Notes: a model not told the origin generated them from the sequence alone. A DNA stretch of 10,303 nucleotides from Desulfurivibrio alkaliphilus (GCA_011048585.1 DSDS01000047.1:1-10303); one strand, 5' to 3'. Positions 1-7,060 are shown, numbered from the stretch's first letter. Numbers and translations: made by a program.

Positions 1-186
1 CTTTTCAACGGACAATCAACCGCTGGAAAAACTCTTTTGTTTAAAACATTGTTTAAAAACTAGTAAGATGTTGTTTTAAGATTATTTTTGCAACTAAAAA
101 CGACCATGTGAAAAATACCCCTTATTAGCCCCTGTATTCTAGCGTAAAAGGGTAAAAAAATAAATAAAAATAAGGAAATAAAGAGG
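1..186. other. AT-rich intergenic leader upstream of the serine hydrolase gene
   Basis: No gene is supported here. The stretch is strikingly AT-rich compared with the GC-rich rest of the window. The ten-mer TTGTTTAAAA occurs at 37-46 and again at 49-58, a 12-bp period, and a related TTGTTTTAAG follows at 71-80. These could be part of a promoter or a DNA-binding site. I could not settle on one convincing -35/-10 pair, since several partial matches exist. An AAGGA at 172-176 sits ten bases before the ATG at 187 and is the likely ribosome binding site. Confidence 0.5.
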
Positions 187-1350
187 ATGATAAATTTTTT
201 TTTACAGCAAAACAAAATGTTAGAAGATATTTTTATGGAGGCCATAACCAAAGGGGTCTTTCCGGGCGCGGCCATCGCCGTTGCCCATGGAGTGGCAAGC
301 AACCGAAACATCGAAGTTAAATGCTTTGGTTATACCGGTTATCAGGGGGATGAAAACGAGCCGGTGGAGCCGGAAACTTTTTATGATCTGGCATCCTTGA
401 CCAAACCTTTGGCCACCCTGCCGGCCTTGCTGGTTTTGCTGGCTCGGGGTGAGCTTGGTTTTGATGATAAACTGGAAGATCTTTTGCAAAGGAAGGTGTC
501 CCGGGAGAAGCGGGCCATCCGTTTAAGGCATCTTCTGGGCCACAGCGCTGGCCTGCCGGCCCATCTACCCTTCTTTGAACATTGGGCTCCCCAGAGCGCC
601 TTGGAGCAGCGGGAGGGGATCAGGGAAAAGGTGGTGGCCGAGATCATGGCCCGGCCCCTGCTTTTTACCCCCGGCACTGCCACTCTCTACAGTGATTTGG
701 GTTATATTCTGGCCGGTATGGTGGTGGAGAAGAGGAGTGGGGATGATCTGGCCGAATTTATTGAGAAGAATATCTACGCCCCCCTGGGATTAAGCAACCA
801 GCTTTTTTTTAATCCCCACAATCATCCCCGCCAGGTCGTTTATGCCCCTGGGGAATACTGCTCCTGGCGTCAACGTCTGTTAAAGGGGGAGGTGGGGGAT
901 GAAAATTGCGCCCTCTTGGGAGGAGTGGCCGGCCATGCCGGACTGTTTGGCAATATCAGGGGGGTGGCGGGATTAACCTCCTACCTGCTGGATATCTGGC
1001 AGAATCAAGCCCCGGAAAAACTTATACTTATCGAGTCCGACGATCTTCGACACTGTCTGACCAAACAGCAGATTAAAAACGACACTACCTGGGCTTTGGG
1101 GATGGACACCCCTTCGGCTCGGGGCTCATCGGGGGGGGATCTGCTTTCGGCCGCCAGCGTCGGTCATCTGGGTTACGCCGGAACCTCCTTCTGGATCGAT
1201 CCCCACCGAGAACTGGTGGTGGTGCTGTTAACCAATCGGGTCCACCCCAGCCGCTTCAACGACCAGATCAAGAGGTTCCGCCCCCTCTTTCATAACAACC
1301 TGATCAGGGTCCTGGATAGTTGCAACCTATCAGGCCGCTCCCAAACGTAA
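187..1350 (+). CDS. Serine hydrolase, class C beta-lactamase / penicillin-binding-protein-like family
   Basis: This 387-residue protein belongs to the large serine beta-lactamase-like family (PF00144), which includes AmpC, DD-peptidases and EstB-type esterases. The nucleophile motif SxxK is S70-L-T-K73 in the block DLASLTKP. The second motif is Y168-S-D170, where many family members have YxN. The third, KTG-like, motif appears as H327-L-G329 within GHLGYAGTS, as in esterase and peptidase branches. A GGVAGHAGLFG block at about 245-255 is typical of the PBP4B/YfeW-like branch. There is no signal peptide, so the enzyme is probably cytoplasmic, and a role as an antibiotic-resistance lactamase is not indicated. 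A peptidase, esterase or muropeptide-related role is possible; the substrate is unknown. The ATG at 187 has an AAGGA ten bases upstream. An ATG at 217 would still keep all motifs. The last 21 bases overlap the convergent alcohol dehydrogenase gene. Confidence 0.88.
   Translation: MINFFLQQNKMLEDIFMEAITKGVFPGAAIAVAHGVASNRNIEVKCFGYTGYQGDENEPVEPETFYDLASLTKPLATLPALLVLLARGELGFDDKLEDLLQRKVSREKRAIRLRHLLGHSAGLPAHLPFFEHWAPQSALEQREGIREKVVAEIMARPLLFTPGTATLYSDLGYILAGMVVEKRSGDDLAEFIEKNIYAPLGLSNQLFFNPHNHPRQVVYAPGEYCSWRQRLLKGEVGDENCALLGGVAGHAGLFGNIRGVAGLTSYLLDIWQNQAPEKLILIESDDLRHCLTKQQIKNDTTWALGMDTPSARGSSGGDLLSAASVGHLGYAGTSFWIDPHRELVVVLLTNRVHPSRFNDQIKRFRPLFHNNLIRVLDSCNLSGRSQT
1311..1334. terminator. Weak stem-loop at the junction of two convergent genes
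   Basis: CCTGGATAG at 1311-1319 pairs with CTATCAGG at 1327-1334, with one bulged G and a seven-base loop. The perfect palindrome CCTGATCAGG lies just before it at 1299-1308. The structure covers the stop codon of the minus-strand gene and ends close to that of the plus-strand gene. No T-run follows on either strand, so this is not a canonical intrinsic terminator. It could stall or stop transcription from both sides, or be chance within coding sequence. Confidence 0.25.
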
Positions 1351-2487
1351 AATTTCGGCAATCGTTTCCTGGGGATAAATTTCGCCAATCTCCCAGCGGC
1401 GGGCCAGGCCATGGGCGTTGGCGGCGATCATTTCGATATCGTCCGCCGCGATCTTCATCTCCCGCAGGCTGACCGGGCTGCCCAGATCGGCAAACCATTT
1501 TTTCAAGGCCACAATTCCGGCCTGGCCATCATCGAGATTGAAAATCTCCCGGGCAAAGCGTTTGAACTGGTCGGGATTGCGGGGCCGATACCACTCCATC
1601 CAGGCCGGGATCACAATGGAAAGTCCGGCCCCATGGGCGATGTTATAGAGGGCGCTCAGAGAGTGCTCGATCATATGGTTGGGAAAGGTATAGGGGCCGA
1701 CTCCGGCCGGGGTCAGCCCGTTTAAAGCCAAGGTGGCGGCCCACATCAACGAGGCCCGGGCCTCGGGGTCGGCAGGATTACTCTTGATGGTTTCGGCATC
1801 CTCCATAATGGTTTTGATCAAACCCTCCACCAGCCGGTCCTGTAAACGGGTGGCGTCCCCCTTGGCCTCCTTGGTGAAATAGGCTTCGATCAGATGGGCG
1901 ATGGCGTCCACCGCCCCATAGGCGGAATAGGCTGGGCTGACGCTGTGGGTCAGCTCCGGGTTGAGGATCGAAACCCGGGGATGGGTGTGGATGCTACCGA
2001 TATTGTACTTCTGCCGGGTCTCCTCATTGGTGATCACCGCGTTGCCGTTCATCTCGCTGCCGGTGGCGGCCAGGGTCAGGATGGTGAACACCGGCAGGGC
2101 CCGGGTCACCTCCCGGCCCAGAAAAAATTCCCAGACATCCTCTTCGGCCACCGCCCCCACCGCGATCGCCTTACCCTCATCCAGCACTGAACCTCCGCCC
2201 ACAGCCAGCACCGCCTCCACCCCGCTGCCGCGGGCCAAGGAGATCCCCTCCCGGGTGTGACTCAAAACCGGGTTGGAGACCACCCCGCCAAACTCGACAA
2301 AACCGATGCCGCTTTCGTTGAGGGAAGCGATCACCCGGTCGAGCAGGCCGCTTTTGCGGGCCGATTCCCGGCCGTAAAGCAGCAACACATTCCCGATTCC
2401 GGCGGCTTTGAGTTCGGCGCCGATCTGCGCTTCGGCCCCGGGGCCAAAGATAATTTTAGTAGGGTTATGAAAAACAAAATCGTACAT
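1330..2487 (-). CDS. Iron-containing alcohol dehydrogenase (YqhD/butanol dehydrogenase type)
   Basis: This 385-residue cytosolic protein is a group III metal-dependent alcohol dehydrogenase, which interconverts aldehydes and alcohols with NAD(P)H. The nucleotide-binding turn GGGS is at 97-100, in the context GGGSVLDEGKAIA. The four expected metal ligands are visible: D194 and H198 in GAVDAIAH, H271 in NHMIEH, and H285 in NIAHGAGL. The length and the N-terminal start (MYDFVFHNPTKIIFGPG) match the YqhD/BDH branch. At residues 39-43 it reads YGRES, where E. coli YqhD has a YGGGS-like turn near the cofactor phosphate, so NADPH preference should not be assumed. The start has a clean GGAGG nine bases upstream (plus-strand positions 2497-2501). 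Only 17 bases separate it from the stop of the upstream mscS gene, so the two are probably co-transcribed. Its 3' end overlaps the convergent serine hydrolase gene by 21 bp. The physiological substrate is unknown. Confidence 0.93.
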   Translation of the reverse strand: MYDFVFHNPTKIIFGPGAEAQIGAELKAAGIGNVLLLYGRESARKSGLLDRVIASLNESGIGFVEFGGVVSNPVLSHTREGISLARGSGVEAVLAVGGGSVLDEGKAIAVGAVAEEDVWEFFLGREVTRALPVFTILTLAATGSEMNGNAVITNEETRQKYNIGSIHTHPRVSILNPELTHSVSPAYSAYGAVDAIAHLIEAYFTKEAKGDATRLQDRLVEGLIKTIMEDAETIKSNPADPEARASLMWAATLALNGLTPAGVGPYTFPNHMIEHSLSALYNIAHGAGLSIVIPAWMEWYRPRNPDQFKRFAREIFNLDDGQAGIVALKKWFADLGSPVSLREMKIAADDIEMIAANAHGLARRWEIGEIYPQETIAEILRLGAA

Positions 2488-2504
2488 CGATAAATTCCTC
2501 CAAC

Positions 2505-3323
2505 TCAGCTCTTGTTATCGTCTTCATGGTAAAGATGGACATCCCGCTGGGGAAAGGGGATGGATATCCCCTCCCGGTCGAAAGCCTGTTTGACCTTTTC
2601 GATCAATTCAAAACGCACCGGCCAGTACTCCGAGGTGTTGACCCAGGGGCGGGCGATGATGTTGACGCTGCTGTCCGCCAGTTCGGAAACGGCGATCAAG
2701 GGGGGCGGTTCCCGATGAACCCGGGGCTCGGCGGTGATGATCGCGGAGATGATCTCCTTGGCCTTGCCGGTATCGTCGCTGTAACTGATCCCAAAGAGCA
2801 GATCCAGCCGGCGGGTGGGGTGGGCGGTGACGTTGGTGATCACATCCCCCATGATGGCGCCGTTGGGCACCACCACCTTCTGGTTGTCCGGGGTGGTCAG
2901 TTCGGTGTTGAAGATGGAGATCTCCTTCACCGTGCCGGAAACGCCCCCGGCGGTGACGAAATCGCCCAGCTTGAAGGGGCGAAAGAGAATCAGCATCACC
3001 CCGGCGGAGAAGTTGCCCAAGGAGTCCTTCAAGGCCAGGCCCACGGCCAGGCCGGCCACCCCCAGCAGGGCCAAAAACGAGGTGGTGTTGATTCCCAGCC
3101 GATCCAGGGCGGCCAGGCCCACCGCCGCCAATAGGGCGTAGTAAGCGACATTTTTCAAAAAATTAACCAGGGTGGCTTCCACCCCCCGCTGTTCCATGAA
3201 CCGGCCCAGAAAACGACTGATAAACCCGGCCGCCATCTTCCCAACCAGAAAGATCAGAATGGCGGCCACCAGGTTGAAAAGGAATAAAGTGGCAGGCTCG
3301 AGGATGGCGGCGAACTGGTCCAT
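2505..3323 (-). CDS. mscS: Small-conductance mechanosensitive channel, MscS family
   Basis: This 272-residue inner-membrane protein is close to the size of E. coli MscS (286) and has the same plan. Two hydrophobic helices lie at about 11-34 and 57-75. The Gly/Ala-rich pore helix TM3 spans about 82-115, with the run LLGVAGLAVGLALKDSLG. The beta domain contains FRPFKLGD (114-121) and VPNG (152-155). The C-terminal alpha/beta domain ends in the family signature GISIPFPQRDVHLY (252-265). Such channels open under membrane tension and release solutes during osmotic downshock. The ATG at 3323 gives a normal MscS N-terminus, but the ribosome binding site is weak. A candidate promoter lies 60-90 bases upstream. 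The gene leads a probable operon with the alcohol dehydrogenase. A second, different MscS-family gene lies 0.9 kb away, beyond the DUF481 gene. Confidence 0.93.
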   Translation of the reverse strand: MDQFAAILEPATLFLFNLVAAILIFLVGKMAAGFISRFLGRFMEQRGVEATLVNFLKNVAYYALLAAVGLAALDRLGINTTSFLALLGVAGLAVGLALKDSLGNFSAGVMLILFRPFKLGDFVTAGGVSGTVKEISIFNTELTTPDNQKVVVPNGAIMGDVITNVTAHPTRRLDLLFGISYSDDTGKAKEIISAIITAEPRVHREPPPLIAVSELADSSVNIIARPWVNTSEYWPVRFELIEKVKQAFDREGISIPFPQRDVHLYHEDDNKS

Positions 3324-3386
3324 GGCGAAGGTTTCCCGGCAAGAATTTTGGTAAAAAAAGCGGGTTGAAAGAAGGACTCTTTGGGC

Positions 3387-3416
3387 ACCATATTATGGGC
3401 GGTTGACGGCTGTCAA
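3387..3416 (-). promoter_or_regulatory. Candidate sigma70-type promoter for the mscS-adh operon
   Basis: Read on the minus strand, a perfect TTGACA (plus positions 3411-3416) is followed after 18 bases by TATGGT (3387-3392). An overlapping TAATAT lies at 15 bases' spacing. Transcription would start near 3380, about 57 bases before the mscS ATG. The same TTGACA/TATGGT pair occurs upstream of dapL, with a 17-base spacer. Confidence 0.5.
3403..3416. promoter_or_regulatory. Inverted repeat TTGAC-N4-GTCAA, possible operator
   Basis: A 14-bp perfect inverted repeat with five-base arms and a GGCT centre lies between the divergent mscS and DUF481 genes. Its right arm forms the -35 hexamer of the minus-strand mscS promoter. 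A regulator binding here would compete with RNA polymerase. Its left arm gives TTGACG on the plus strand, but I see no good -10 behind it. Function is inferred from position only. Confidence 0.35.
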
Positions 3417-3433
3417 GCTCATTGTCGGCGATT

Positions 3434-3470
3434 TTCCCCGGCCTTTCACCCTTGCCCGGCCGGGAATTTT
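3434..3470 (+). other. GC-rich stem-loop followed by TTTT in the DUF481 leader
   Basis: CCCGGCC ending at 3443 can pair with GGCCGGG at 3458-3464, extendable by two T-A pairs across one bulged C. TTTT follows at 3467-3470. If a transcript starts upstream on the plus strand, this could act as a weak terminator or attenuator before the DUF481 start. Only four T's follow and no upstream plus-strand promoter is clear, so confidence is low. Confidence 0.2.
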
Positions 3471-3507
3471 CGGTTTACCTTGTGGATTTATCAGGCGGTT
3501 AAAAATA

Positions 3508-3513
3508 GGGAGG
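3508..3513 (+). promoter_or_regulatory. Shine-Dalgarno site that fixes the DUF481 start
   Basis: GGGAGG lies five bases before the ATG at 3519. It is the only strong ribosome binding site in the frame. The protein it starts begins directly with a signal peptide, so the in-frame TTG at 3381 is not the likely start. Confidence 0.8.
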
Positions 3514-3518
3514 TAGCC

Positions 3519-4298
3519 ATGCTGTTTCGTGCCGTAGCAATTTCGTCCGTTCTCCTTCTGGGTGCTTTTCCCCTGCCGGTGGCGGCGGAAAACCGGGAAG
3601 AGCCCCTCGTTCTGGAGGTCACAGGAGACAAGCCGCGCCAATGGAGTTACGAGGCGGGTCTGGATCTGCTGGGCCGGGAGGGCAATACGCGGGAGTTTGG
3701 CCTGGGGATCAACCTGGGGGCAACCCTGAGCGGAGCCGACGACACCCTGAAGCTGGTGGGTGAACTGGAGAACCGTAAGTCGGACGGGGAGAAAACCGCC
3801 GACAGCGTAACGGGCAGACTTGACTACGAGGCCTTCTTTAGCGAGTGGGTTGGCTGGTATTTCCGCACCGCCCTGGAGCGGGACAGGGTGGATCTGATTG
3901 ACCTGCGCTCCACCAGTTCGGCCGGTTTATCCTATCGAATCTTCAAGCGGGATGATCACCGCCTGGTGTTCCGGGCCGGTCTTGGGTACCGCTATACCGA
4001 ATATGAAGGTCCCCATGAAGATGACTCCGACCCCACCCTGGATTTGGGGCTCTTTCACCACTACACCCTGGATAAACGTTTAAAGTGGCTAAACGAGCTA
4101 ACCTATTCTCCCAACCTTTCCGAAATGGCCGACGACTACCGGCTGATTCATGAAAGCTCCCTGGAGATGCCGGTGGGGCTGGGCGACTTCTGGTCCATCA
4201 GGATGGGGGTGCGCAACGATTACGACAGCCGCCCGGCCGGCGAAAAGAGGTTGGACACCAGCTACTTCATGCGGCTGATCCTGAAGTGGGGGGAGTAG
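3519..4298 (+). CDS. DUF481 family outer-membrane beta-barrel protein (YdiY-like)
   Basis: From the ATG at 3519 the product is 259 residues. A signal peptide covers residues 1-23, with a positively charged start, a hydrophobic run (VAISSVLLLGAF) and a VAA cleavage site before E24. The mature part matches the DUF481 pattern: an opening WSYEAGLDLLGREGNT strand and turn (about 44-59), then alternating amphipathic strands rich in Tyr, Arg and Asp (for example FRAGLGYRYTEYEG). It ends in a final strand, FMRLILKW. This predicts a small barrel in the outer membrane. The family has no firmly assigned biochemical role; E. coli YdiY is its best-known member. The gene stands between two mscS-type genes and overlaps the convergent downstream one by 32 bp. 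The frame is open upstream to 3381, but that stretch lacks family similarity and a ribosome binding site. Confidence 0.85.
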   Translation: MLFRAVAISSVLLLGAFPLPVAAENREEPLVLEVTGDKPRQWSYEAGLDLLGREGNTREFGLGINLGATLSGADDTLKLVGELENRKSDGEKTADSVTGRLDYEAFFSEWVGWYFRTALERDRVDLIDLRSTSSAGLSYRIFKRDDHRLVFRAGLGYRYTEYEGPHEDDSDPTLDLGLFHHYTLDKRLKWLNELTYSPNLSEMADDYRLIHESSLEMPVGLGDFWSIRMGVRNDYDSRPAGEKRLDTSYFMRLILKWGE

Positions 4299-5214
4299 CC
4301 GGGTCGGAGCCGGGGCGGTATTTCTCCAGCAGTTGCAGTTCGATGGGTTTGCTGGCCTCGCCAAAATAGAGGGTGCGGTGGGGGAAGGGAATTTCGATGC
4401 CGTTTTGGTCGAAGGCCAGCTTGACCCGTCGGAGGTATTCCCGGCCCACCCCCCACTGGCGGATCGGTTTGGTCTTGATCCGCCCCTTGATCACCACCGA
4501 AGAATCGCCGAACTTATCCACCCCGAAAATCTCCGGCTCCTCCAGCATCAGAGGACCGAGCTCCGGATCGGCCTTCATATCCTGGCCCACCTTTTTCATC
4601 ACCGCCATCACCTGGTCGGTGTTCTCCTTGTAGGCCACCCCGATATCGAAGATGTAGGCCGACCAGTCGTTGGTCATATTACTCAGGGTGGTTATGGTGC
4701 CGTTGGGAAAGATATGGACCACGCCACCCAGATCCCGCAGCACCAGGGTCCGGAAATTTACCCTCTCCACCAGGCCGCCGGTGCCGTTGACCACCGCCAC
4801 ATCCCCCACCCGGACCTGATTTTCCAAGATAAAAAAGAAACCGGCGATCACGTCGCGGACCAGGTTTTGGGCGCCAAACCCCAAGGCCAGGCCGACAATG
4901 CCGGCCCCGGCCATGATCGGGGCGATATCCAGCCCCAGTTCCCGCAGAATAACCAGCCCCACCGTAACCGTAATCGCGATCAGGGCGGCCTGGCGAACCA
5001 GGCGAATCAGGGTTTCCACCCGCTTGGCCACCTCACTGGGCGGCTCGCCCTCCTTTCTGCCCTGCTCCAGCAGACGCTGCTCCAGCTTTCTCAGCCCCTT
5101 GCGGATCAGCAGCATTAGCCCCCAGGCAACCAACAGAATCAGCATGATCCGGATGCTGGTGGTGATAATATCATCCCAGCTTATACCTTGCAGATATCGT
5201 TCGATGGGTTCCAT
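4267..5214 (-). CDS. MscS-family mechanosensitive ion channel (second paralogue)
   Basis: This 315-residue inner-membrane protein is of the MscS family, distinct from the 272-residue copy at 2505-3323. Predicted helices lie at about 16-38 and 71-92. The pore helix spans about 97-130, with the Gly/Ala run MAGAGIVGLALGFGAQNLVRD. The beta domain includes ENQVRVGD (131-138) and FPNG (169-172). The C-terminal domain has NGIEIPFPHRTLYF (271-284), followed by a Pro/Ser/Ala-rich tail to 315. A charged, Glu/Arg-rich loop (about 40-65) joins the first two helices. The ATG at 5214 has GAGG five bases upstream. It starts 22 bases after the recQ stop, so it is probably the last gene of a dapL-recQ-mscS transcript. 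Its final 32 bases overlap the convergent DUF481 gene. Tension-gated solute or ion release is the family role; conductance and selectivity cannot be read from the sequence. Confidence 0.92.
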   Translation of the reverse strand: MEPIERYLQGISWDDIITTSIRIMLILLVAWGLMLLIRKGLRKLEQRLLEQGRKEGEPPSEVAKRVETLIRLVRQAALIAITVTVGLVILRELGLDIAPIMAGAGIVGLALGFGAQNLVRDVIAGFFFILENQVRVGDVAVVNGTGGLVERVNFRTLVLRDLGGVVHIFPNGTITTLSNMTNDWSAYIFDIGVAYKENTDQVMAVMKKVGQDMKADPELGPLMLEEPEIFGVDKFGDSSVVIKGRIKTKPIRQWGVGREYLRRVKLAFDQNGIEIPFPHRTLYFGEASKPIELQLLEKYRPGSDPATPPTSGSAA

Positions 5215-5236
5215 GTTGGCCTCGTGGGGTTGCGGG

Positions 5237-7060
5237 TTATCGGTTGATGGCGGCGAGAAATGGGACTCCGTAGCGTTGCAGTTTGTGTTGGCCCACCCCG
5301 TGGACCTTCAGGAAGGCGGCTTCGTCGGCGGGGCGTTGGGTCGCCATGGCGACCAGGGCGGCGTCGCTGAAGACCATGAAGGGGGGCACCCCGTCGCGTT
5401 CGGCGATCTCCTTGCGCAGCCGGCGCAGGTTCTCGAAGAGGGCACGCCCCGCTTGGTCAAGGTGGCCCGGGCCGTTCTCGGTCGCCCCGCCGGCTCCCGG
5501 CCGATAACGGCCGGCCGGGACAGCCCTCTCCGCCACCGGTCGGGGCCGGGGCCGCCCCATCTCCAGGCTGCTCTCTCCCCGCAGCAGGGGACGGCTGGTG
5601 GGGGTAAGTTTCAGTACCGAATAACTGCCCACATCCTGCTCCACATAACCCAGATGAATCAGGTGGCGCAGCAGGGCGGCCCAGTAATCCTTGTCCCGGT
5701 CGGCTCCGATCCCGTAAGTGGAAAGGCGGTCGTGGCCCAGCTCCAGCAGTCGCTGGTTTTTTGAGCCCCGCAAAACCTCGATCACATGGGTCATCCCGAA
5801 CCGCTGCCCCACCCGATAGATACAGGAGAGGGCCTTGCGGGCGTCCTCGGTGACATCCACCATCTCCGGGGGATTGAGGCAGGTGTCGCAGTTGCCGCAA
5901 TCCTCAGCCAGGTTCTCCCCGAAATAGCCCAGCAACACCCGGCGGCGGCAGCCGCAGGCCTGGGCAAAGCCCACCATGGCGCTGAGTTTGTGGCTCTCGA
6001 TCCGCCGCCGCTCCTCGTTGTCACTGTTGTCGATCAGGCTGCGGGCCAAGGCCACGTCGCCAAAGCCGAAGAGCAGCAGGGCCTCGGCCTCCAGCCCGTC
6101 GCGGCCGGCCCGGCCGGTCTCCTGATAGTAGCCTTCTATGTTTTTGGGGATATCGTAATGGACCACGTAGCGGATATTGGATTTGTCGATCCCCATCCCG
6201 AAGGCCACGGTGGCCACGATGATCAGGGTGTCGTCGCGGAGAAAGGCTTCTTGGGCGCTCTCCCGCTCCTCGGGAGGCAGCCCGGCATGGTAGCCGCGGG
6301 CGCTGAACCCGGTGGCGTTGAGCTTGGCGGTGAGTTGCTCCACCCGTTTCCGGCTGAGGCAGTAGATGATCCCCGCCTCCTCTCTGCGATCCTTCAGGAA
6401 GGCGGTGAGCTGGCGGAAGGGGGTCTTTTTCTCCAGTACCGTGTAGCGGATGTTGGGCCGGTCGAAGCTGGTGAGGTAGCAGCGGGCGTTATCCAGCCCC
6501 AGGCGGGCCAGAATATCCTTGCGGGTGTGGGGCTCGGCGGTGGCGGTCAGGGCGATGATCGGGACGGCGGGGAAGAGTTGCCGCAGCCGGCCCAGCTGAA
6601 TATATTCCGGGCGGAAATCGTGCCCCCACTGGGAGACGCAGTGGGCCTCGTCGATGGCAAACAGGGCGATGGTCAGCTCCGAGAGCCGGGCCAGAAAATC
6701 GCCGCTCATCAGCCGTTCGGGGGCCACGTAAAGCAGATCCAGCTCCCCGGCGTGCATCCGGGCCAGGACCTGGCGGGCCTCCCCGGCCTGGAGCGAGGAG
6801 TTGTAAAAGGCGGCCTTCAGGCCATGGACCCGGAGGGCGTCGACCTGATCCTTCATTAGCGAGATCAGGGGCGAAACCACGATGGCCACCCCCGGCCGGT
6901 GCAGGGCCGGGATCTGGTAGCACAGCGACTTGCCCCCGCCGGTGGGCATCAGGACAAAGGCGTCCTCTCCCCCGATCAGCCCCTCGATGATCTCCCGCTG
7001 GTGGGGGCGGAAGGAATCAAAGCCGAAAATATCCCGCAGGGACCGGTCGATCTTATTCAT
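5237..7060 (-). CDS. recQ: ATP-dependent DNA helicase RecQ
   Basis: This 607-residue protein is close to E. coli RecQ (609) and has the full bacterial domain order. The superfamily 2 helicase core shows Walker A TGGGKS (40-45), VSPLISLMKDQ (62-72), DEAH (137-140), the aromatic-rich loop SQWGHDFRP (143-151), LTATA (171-175) and QETGRAGRDG (313-322). A RecQ-Ct zinc site follows, with C371, C388, C391 and C394, then a winged helix. After a Pro/Arg/Gly-rich linker (about 500-537) comes an HRDC domain (about 538-607), including FLKVHGVGQHKLQRYG. RecQ unwinds DNA 3'-5' in recombination and repair of stalled forks. The start is the ATG at 7060, whose ATGA overlaps the dapL stop, so translation is probably coupled. 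The frame is open a further 101 codons upstream, but that part lies inside dapL and has no RecQ similarity. The second MscS gene follows after 22 bases. Confidence 0.96.
   Translation of the reverse strand: MNKIDRSLRDIFGFDSFRPHQREIIEGLIGGEDAFVLMPTGGGKSLCYQIPALHRPGVAIVVSPLISLMKDQVDALRVHGLKAAFYNSSLQAGEARQVLARMHAGELDLLYVAPERLMSGDFLARLSELTIALFAIDEAHCVSQWGHDFRPEYIQLGRLRQLFPAVPIIALTATAEPHTRKDILARLGLDNARCYLTSFDRPNIRYTVLEKKTPFRQLTAFLKDRREEAGIIYCLSRKRVEQLTAKLNATGFSARGYHAGLPPEERESAQEAFLRDDTLIIVATVAFGMGIDKSNIRYVVHYDIPKNIEGYYQETGRAGRDGLEAEALLLFGFGDVALARSLIDNSDNEERRRIESHKLSAMVGFAQACGCRRRVLLGYFGENLAEDCGNCDTCLNPPEMVDVTEDARKALSCIYRVGQRFGMTHVIEVLRGSKNQRLLELGHDRLSTYGIGADRDKDYWAALLRHLIHLGYVEQDVGSYSVLKLTPTSRPLLRGESSLEMGRPRPRPVAERAVPAGRYRPGAGGATENGPGHLDQAGRALFENLRRLRKEIAERDGVPPFMVFSDAALVAMATQRPADEAAFLKVHGVGQHKLQRYGVPFLAAINR

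Noticed and set aside
3455..3464. CCCGGCCGGG as a hairpin on its own
   Set aside because: It is a self-complementary ten-mer with no loop, so it can pair only with a partner such as the upstream CCCGGCC; by itself it is likely a GC-rich coincidence.
3381..3518. An earlier TTG start for the DUF481 gene
   Set aside because: The added 46 residues have no family similarity and would bury the signal peptide. The ATG at 3519 has a strong GGGAGG at good spacing.
4299..4320. Intrinsic terminator just after the DUF481 stop
   Set aside because: The CCGG-containing sequence forms only short, ambiguous pairings and no T-run follows.
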